This document shows, one piece after another, positions 32,101 through 35,045 of a stretch of DNA of 35,045 bases. Source of the stretch: Actinomycetota bacterium (GTDB lineage Bacteria; Actinomycetota; Actinomycetes; Nanopelagicales; Nanopelagicaceae); NCBI GenBank assembly GCA_003151395.1, contig PLXJ01000019.1, positions 4,901 to 39,945 on the forward strand. The letters run 5' to 3'. Position 1 is the first letter of the stretch, and every line of letters starts with the position of its first letter. The notes beneath the pieces are model-generated. The model worked only from the letters and a program-made list of their open reading frames with translations. It was not told the origin of the DNA and did not search any database. The translations under genes and the position numbers were made by a program.

Positions 32101-35045
32101 AATGGCGGATCTGCTCCAGTAGATGGATCAAGTCCTTACTCTTATGGTGCCACAGTCACCGTGCTTGGTAATACAGGAACTCTAGTTAAAACTAACGCTG
32201 GTGGCTTCACCTTCGCCGGCTGGAACACCGTGGCCGCCGGAAATGGAACCCAATATCTTGCAGGTGCAACCTTCTCTATCACCTCAAATACAACCCTATA
32301 CGCGATGTGGGATAAGGCTCCGACAATCACTTCAGTTGCATCGGCGGCCGTCGGGGATGTAAGTGGTGGAACCACTTCAATAATTACAGGAACAAATTTT
32401 TCTGGTGCAACTTCCGTGACGGTTGGTGGAGTTGCCGTCACCAGTTTCGTAGTAAATTCCGCAACTCAAATAACCATGGTGACACCAGCCGGTACGGTTG
32501 GAGCGAAGAACGTGATTGTCACCACCCCCGCTGGAACGGTTACCGGAAGTACCGCGGGGAAACAATTTACGTATCAAGCAACGGTAACCTTCTTGGGTAA
32601 TGGATCCAATGGCGGCGCTACTGCAGCACAAACGGCGAGTGCTACAACAAATCTCACGGCGAATGGATTTACTCGCACTGGTTATACGTTCTCTGGTTGG
32701 AATACGATTGCTGGCGGGGGAGGAACCGCCTATGCCAATAGCGCGTCCTACACATTCGCAGCGGATTTAACCCTTTATGCGCAATGGACTGGCACCAGCC
32801 TAAACGTTGTTTACAACGGCAATGGAAGCACCGGAGGAACGGCACCTGGGACGGTTGGCCACGCGGCGGGATCTTCGGTCACAGTACTTGGCAACACTGG
32901 ATCTTTAACCATCGCGAATCAAACGTTCTTTGGTTGGAATACGGCTGCCAATGGGAGTGGTACTGCATACGCCTCAGGCGCAACATTTACCATGCCGGGA
33001 ACTGCGGTAACTCTTTACGCTCAGTGGACGACGGTTACGTCAATTTCTCCGATAACGGGCAGTGTAAGTGGCGGAACTTCAATAACAATCACCGGCACCA
33101 ATTTCACGGGTGCGACTGGTGCCACAATTAATGGCGTCGCCGTAACCAGCTTTGTTGTGGTCAATCCAACGACAATCACGGCTGTCGCTCCTGCAGGTGT
33201 CACTGGTGCTGCAAAGAACGTAGTGGTAACAACTCCGACGGGCAACGCAACTGGTATCGGTCTTTACACCTACTTTGCTACCGTTATATTTAACAACAAT
33301 GGTGGCACCGGATCAATGGCTAACCAATCGGCAAGTGTCGCCACAGCTCTTACTGCTAATACGTTTACTCGCACTTTGTACTACTTCGCCAACTGGAACA
33401 CAGCGGCCGATGGCAGTGGCACTTCGTACGCAGACAGTGCTTCGTATCCATTTGCTGCCGATGTCACGCTGTACGCGATTTGGAATGGCCCTCCAACAAT
33501 TACTTTGGTTTCACCTAACGTCGGCCCTCTCGCTGGTGGAACTACAGTCAGCGTTACTGGTACAAACTTCACAGGCACCACCTCGATCACAATCAATGGT
33601 GTAGCCGTTACTAGCTACACAGTTAACTCACCGACATCGATTACCTTAACTACGCCTGCTGGCAGCAGCATTGGTGCTAAGGATTTAGTGATCACCACCC
33701 CTTATGGAATCGCGACCGGAGCTGGCGTTTATTCCTACCAAACCACCGTGACCTTTAATGCCAACGGTGGCACAGGAAGTATGGCGGCCCAAACCGCTTC
33801 TGTTCCAACCGCGCTGACTGCCAATGCATTTACCTACAGCAATTCAACTTTCTTAGGTTGGAATACGGCTGCAAATGGATCAGGCACCGCATATGCCAAT
33901 TTGGCCAGCTTCCCATTTACGGCAAACACCACGCTTTACGCCCAATGGCTCCATGTCACCTCCGTTTCACCAACAAGTGGTCCGCTCGCCGGTGGAACTT
34001 CAATAACAATTACGGGCACAGGATTCACGGGGGCAACAGGCGTCACGGTTAATGGTGTCCCAGCAACGAGCGTAGTTGTTGTCAATTCAACGACAATTAC
34101 CGCAGTAACTCCAGTCGGGGCATCGGTCGGCGCTAAAGACATTGTTGTAACTGCCCCTGGTGGCTCTGCGACTGGAACAGCCCTTTTCACCTATTTTGCT
34201 ACCGTTACGTTCAATGGAAATGGTTCGACATCTGGTTCGATGTCCAATCAGACAGCTAGCGTCGCGACGGCCCTAACCTCAGATGCTTTCGCTAAGACAA
34301 ATTCTTCATTCACAGGTTGGAACACCGCCGCGAATGGGTCTGGCACGGCATATGCCAATGGGGCGTCATATCCATTTACAGCTGACGTCACTTTGTATGC
34401 ACAATGGTTGACGGTTACATCCATTTCCCCAACTTCGGGCACCACTCTTGGTGGAACTGCAATAACGATTACAGGTACTAATTTCACCGGCGCAACAGGC
34501 GCGACCATAAATGGAATTCCAATTACCTCATTCGTTGTGGTCAATTCAACCACGATCACTGGTGTCACTCCTTCCAGTGCAAGCGCTGGAGCCAAAGACG
34601 TTGTAGTAACCGCTCCTGCTGGAACAGCAACTGGCACCGGAATCTATACTTATGTTTTAGCAGTACAGACGATTGTCATTACATCAACTCCGGTTACCCC
34701 AACTTATGGTGGAAACTATTCCCTAACAGCAACAAGTGGTGGCTCTGGAAATCCTGTTGTCTACACCAGTGCAACTCCGAGCGTTTGTACTGTCGCTGGC
34801 TCCACCGTCACCTTCGTTGGAAATGGCACTTGTACTATCAATGCGAATCAAGCTGGAAATGCAGTTTATGCCGCTGCTACTCAAGTGCAGCAAACATTTA
34901 CCGTTTCTAAGGCCACCTTGACCATCACCGCATCTAGCCCAACTGTGATCTATGGAGCTGCTGTTCCAACGATCACCGCTAGCTACGCTGGCTTTGTTAA
35001 TGGCGATACCTCAGCAGTAGTGACCGGTCAGAGCTGCTCCACCGC
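29173..35045 (+). CDS. Giant secreted repeat protein with alternating TIG and Flg_new modules (partial, 3' end outside)
   Basis: The frame is open for 1957 codons and runs off the window. The signal peptide has a basic start, a hydrophobic core and an AHA cleavage motif after residue 32. Residues about 38-265 resemble a propeller-like domain (GWNPADNYIYALSSN); 275-410 look fibronectin-like (LLTGLSPNTTYYYQ). From 417 on, eight IPT/TIG modules alternate with ten InlB B-repeat (Flg_new) modules, each ending in a TLYAQW-like motif. Then come an Ig-like segment with two cysteines (1830-1913) and the start of an MBG-like module. The protein is rich in Thr, Gly, Ala and Asn, and poor in Lys and Glu. 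GAGGTG lies eight bases before the ATG. It is probably a surface adhesin or fibre. How it is anchored is unknown, since the C-terminus is missing. Confidence 0.9.
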   Translation, partial: MAMTRLKKFLPAFISMALIPILPILSISPAHAVGTPFTCDSHFYQISNGQFYVLNFPGFTYSKVGTNASVANINAAGWNPADNYIYALSSNTVLQQIASDGSITSPGAITGLSADNGADFITNDKMIVTIKGNAAINLLTLNRTSGSVTSATATSITLTGSGYTGASDIAVFPSTGGTYVGYTLAGTTLTTFTFPNGSPTTATYSQKTITGLQNGATGDFGAQWVDSQGNFYAYDNTVTPAAATNALYEINRADLNSVATTIAASDVQEETAPGAPPNDGASCRTAPSVFAPQMTTTASITNVTGTSALATGYLVTNVYPVNPLGNENNAKICYSLSPTIDTTPGNTYGLLLGASCFTTSTTFPANGTTQNFTVLLTGLSPNTTYYYQSAATNTPPGIIAPFAGFSPVASFTTPAIPTFISISPASGSVGGGTSAVITGTNFTGATSVTIDGIPVTSFVVNSPTSITITTPAGTTLGAKTVVITAPGGTATGTGAYTYIGQVTFNANGGTGSMPNQTGSSPAALNSNTFSFAGSTFLGWNTAANGSGTAYANGATYPFTSSTTLYAQWLTVASVAPPTGPLSSTTPITITGTGFTGATEVTIGGVAATSVVVVNSTTITAVVPTSATVGSKDVVVTTPAGTGTGTGLFTYTATATFNGNGSDGGSTAAQTASVATNLTANGYTRTGYTFSGWNTASNGSGTSYANLASFPFTANATLYAQWTINSYTVTYNGNTNTGGTAPVDASSPYTYLSTVTTKPVGTLVKTGNTFAGWNTAANGTGTQYAAGGTFSISANTTLYAQWNSGAPTITTVASAAVGDVSGGTTSIITGTNFLGATSVTINGIAVTSFVVNSATQITMVTPASATPGAKNVAVTTPSGSVTGSTAGKQFTYQATVTFLGNGSDGGSTAAQTASATTNLTANGFTQTGHTFSGWNTVAGGGGTAFANSASYGFTTDLTLYAQWTNSTVTVTYNGNGNNGGSAPVDGSSPYSYGATVTVLGNTGTLVKTNAGGFTFAGWNTVAAGNGTQYLAGATFSITSNTTLYAMWDKAPTITSVASAAVGDVSGGTTSIITGTNFSGATSVTVGGVAVTSFVVNSATQITMVTPAGTVGAKNVIVTTPAGTVTGSTAGKQFTYQATVTFLGNGSNGGATAAQTASATTNLTANGFTRTGYTFSGWNTIAGGGGTAYANSASYTFAADLTLYAQWTGTSLNVVYNGNGSTGGTAPGTVGHAAGSSVTVLGNTGSLTIANQTFFGWNTAANGSGTAYASGATFTMPGTAVTLYAQWTTVTSISPITGSVSGGTSITITGTNFTGATGATINGVAVTSFVVVNPTTITAVAPAGVTGAAKNVVVTTPTGNATGIGLYTYFATVIFNNNGGTGSMANQSASVATALTANTFTRTLYYFANWNTAADGSGTSYADSASYPFAADVTLYAIWNGPPTITLVSPNVGPLAGGTTVSVTGTNFTGTTSITINGVAVTSYTVNSPTSITLTTPAGSSIGAKDLVITTPYGIATGAGVYSYQTTVTFNANGGTGSMAAQTASVPTALTANAFTYSNSTFLGWNTAANGSGTAYANLASFPFTANTTLYAQWLHVTSVSPTSGPLAGGTSITITGTGFTGATGVTVNGVPATSVVVVNSTTITAVTPVGASVGAKDIVVTAPGGSATGTALFTYFATVTFNGNGSTSGSMSNQTASVATALTSDAFAKTNSSFTGWNTAANGSGTAYANGASYPFTADVTLYAQWLTVTSISPTSGTTLGGTAITITGTNFTGATGATINGIPITSFVVVNSTTITGVTPSSASAGAKDVVVTAPAGTATGTGIYTYVLAVQTIVITSTPVTPTYGGNYSLTATSGGSGNPVVYTSATPSVCTVAGSTVTFVGNGTCTINANQAGNAVYAAATQVQQTFTVSKATLTITASSPTVIYGAAVPTITASYAGFVNGDTSAVVTGQSCST
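30421..34659 (+). repeat. TIG / Flg_new module array within the giant gene
   Basis: Residue ranges of the modules: TIG1 417-500, F1 501-568; TIG2 569-652, F2 653-721, F3 722-801; TIG3 802-892, F4 893-962, F5 963-1046; TIG4 1047-1135, F6 1136-1205, F7 1206-1285; TIG5 1286-1369, F8 1370-1437; TIG6 1438-1524, F9 1525-1592; TIG7 1593-1676, F10 1677-1745; TIG8 1746-1829. The order is TF, TFF, TFF, TFF, TF, TF, TF, T. TIG modules share GGT-x-ITGTNFTGAT and the TTP-x-G turn; F modules share the FxGWNTAANGSGTAYA core. Confidence 0.88.
30877..33027 (+). repeat. Three tandem TIG-Flg-Flg super-units
   Basis: Super-units lie at 30877-31575 (699 bases), 31576-32310 (735) and 32311-33027 (717). The second and third are the closest pair. 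Their TIG modules share 51 of 56 residues in the compared stretch (from the Pro of PTIT to the Pro of MVTP). By hand count 31 of those 51 shared residues use different codons. Confidence 0.8.

Noticed and set aside
30673-34407. Regularly spaced repeats that could suggest a CRISPR array
   Set aside because: The repeats are long, divergent and in an open coding frame; there are no short identical repeats with unique spacers.
30330-34637. Several 70-130-codon minus-strand frames inside the giant gene, with similar Val/Pro/Thr-rich products
   Set aside because: They are antisense reflections of the TIG modules, repeated because the sense modules repeat. They have no binding sites and no family resemblance.

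Overview
The window reads as a chromosomal segment from a low- to mid-GC actinobacterium (GC near half by eye). The evidence is gene order (spc/alpha ribosomal operons, truA, rplM-rpsI-glmM-glmS, acpS, alr, tsaE-tsaB-tsaD, groEL), a 127-residue actinobacterial-type cold-shock protein, and DUF3027- and DUF2530-type proteins, which are mostly actinobacterial. Tight packing with 1-8 nt overlaps and moderate GC would fit a streamlined aquatic lineage such as the Nanopelagicales (acI). That placement is inference.

Layout. 1-8070: end of the spc operon and the alpha operon (rplF end, rplR, rpsE, rpmD, rplO, secY, adk, map, infA, rpmJ, rpsM, rpsK, rpsD, rpoA, rplQ), with hairpins between rplO and secY, before rpsM, before rpoA and at the start of truA. 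8097-13249: truA, rplM, rpsI, glmM and glmS. 13246-15363: a PAP2 phosphatase, acpS and alr. 15395-21748: a complete branched-chain-amino-acid-type ABC importer (two ATPases, two permeases, one secreted binding protein) overlapping a secreted alpha/beta hydrolase. This cassette separates alr from tsaE. 21822-24252: the tRNA t6A genes tsaE, a tsaB-rimI fusion and tsaD. 24319-26050: a CIRCE-controlled groEL with no groES next to it, closed by a terminator. 26068-28778: a DUF3027-type protein, a long cold-shock protein, a short minus-strand DUF2530-type membrane protein, and an MFS exporter. 28779-29172: a gap holding several hairpins. 29173 to the window end: an open frame of at least 1957 codons encoding a giant secreted protein made of alternating IPT/TIG and InlB B-repeat (Flg_new) modules, cut by the window edge.

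How it fits together. The first 26 kb is mainly translation, secretion (SecY), envelope precursor synthesis (GlmM, GlmS, Alr) and protein folding. The importer plus hydrolase looks like an uptake module in which an exported enzyme may release the ligand; that is inferred from overlap only. The giant repeat protein is the most unusual locus. Its repeats are conserved as protein while most codons differ silently. A second theme is a -10-like TAnnnT hexamer exactly six bases before the start codon of four genes (tsaE, the DUF3027 gene, the DUF2530 gene and the MFS gene), which suggests leaderless transcripts.
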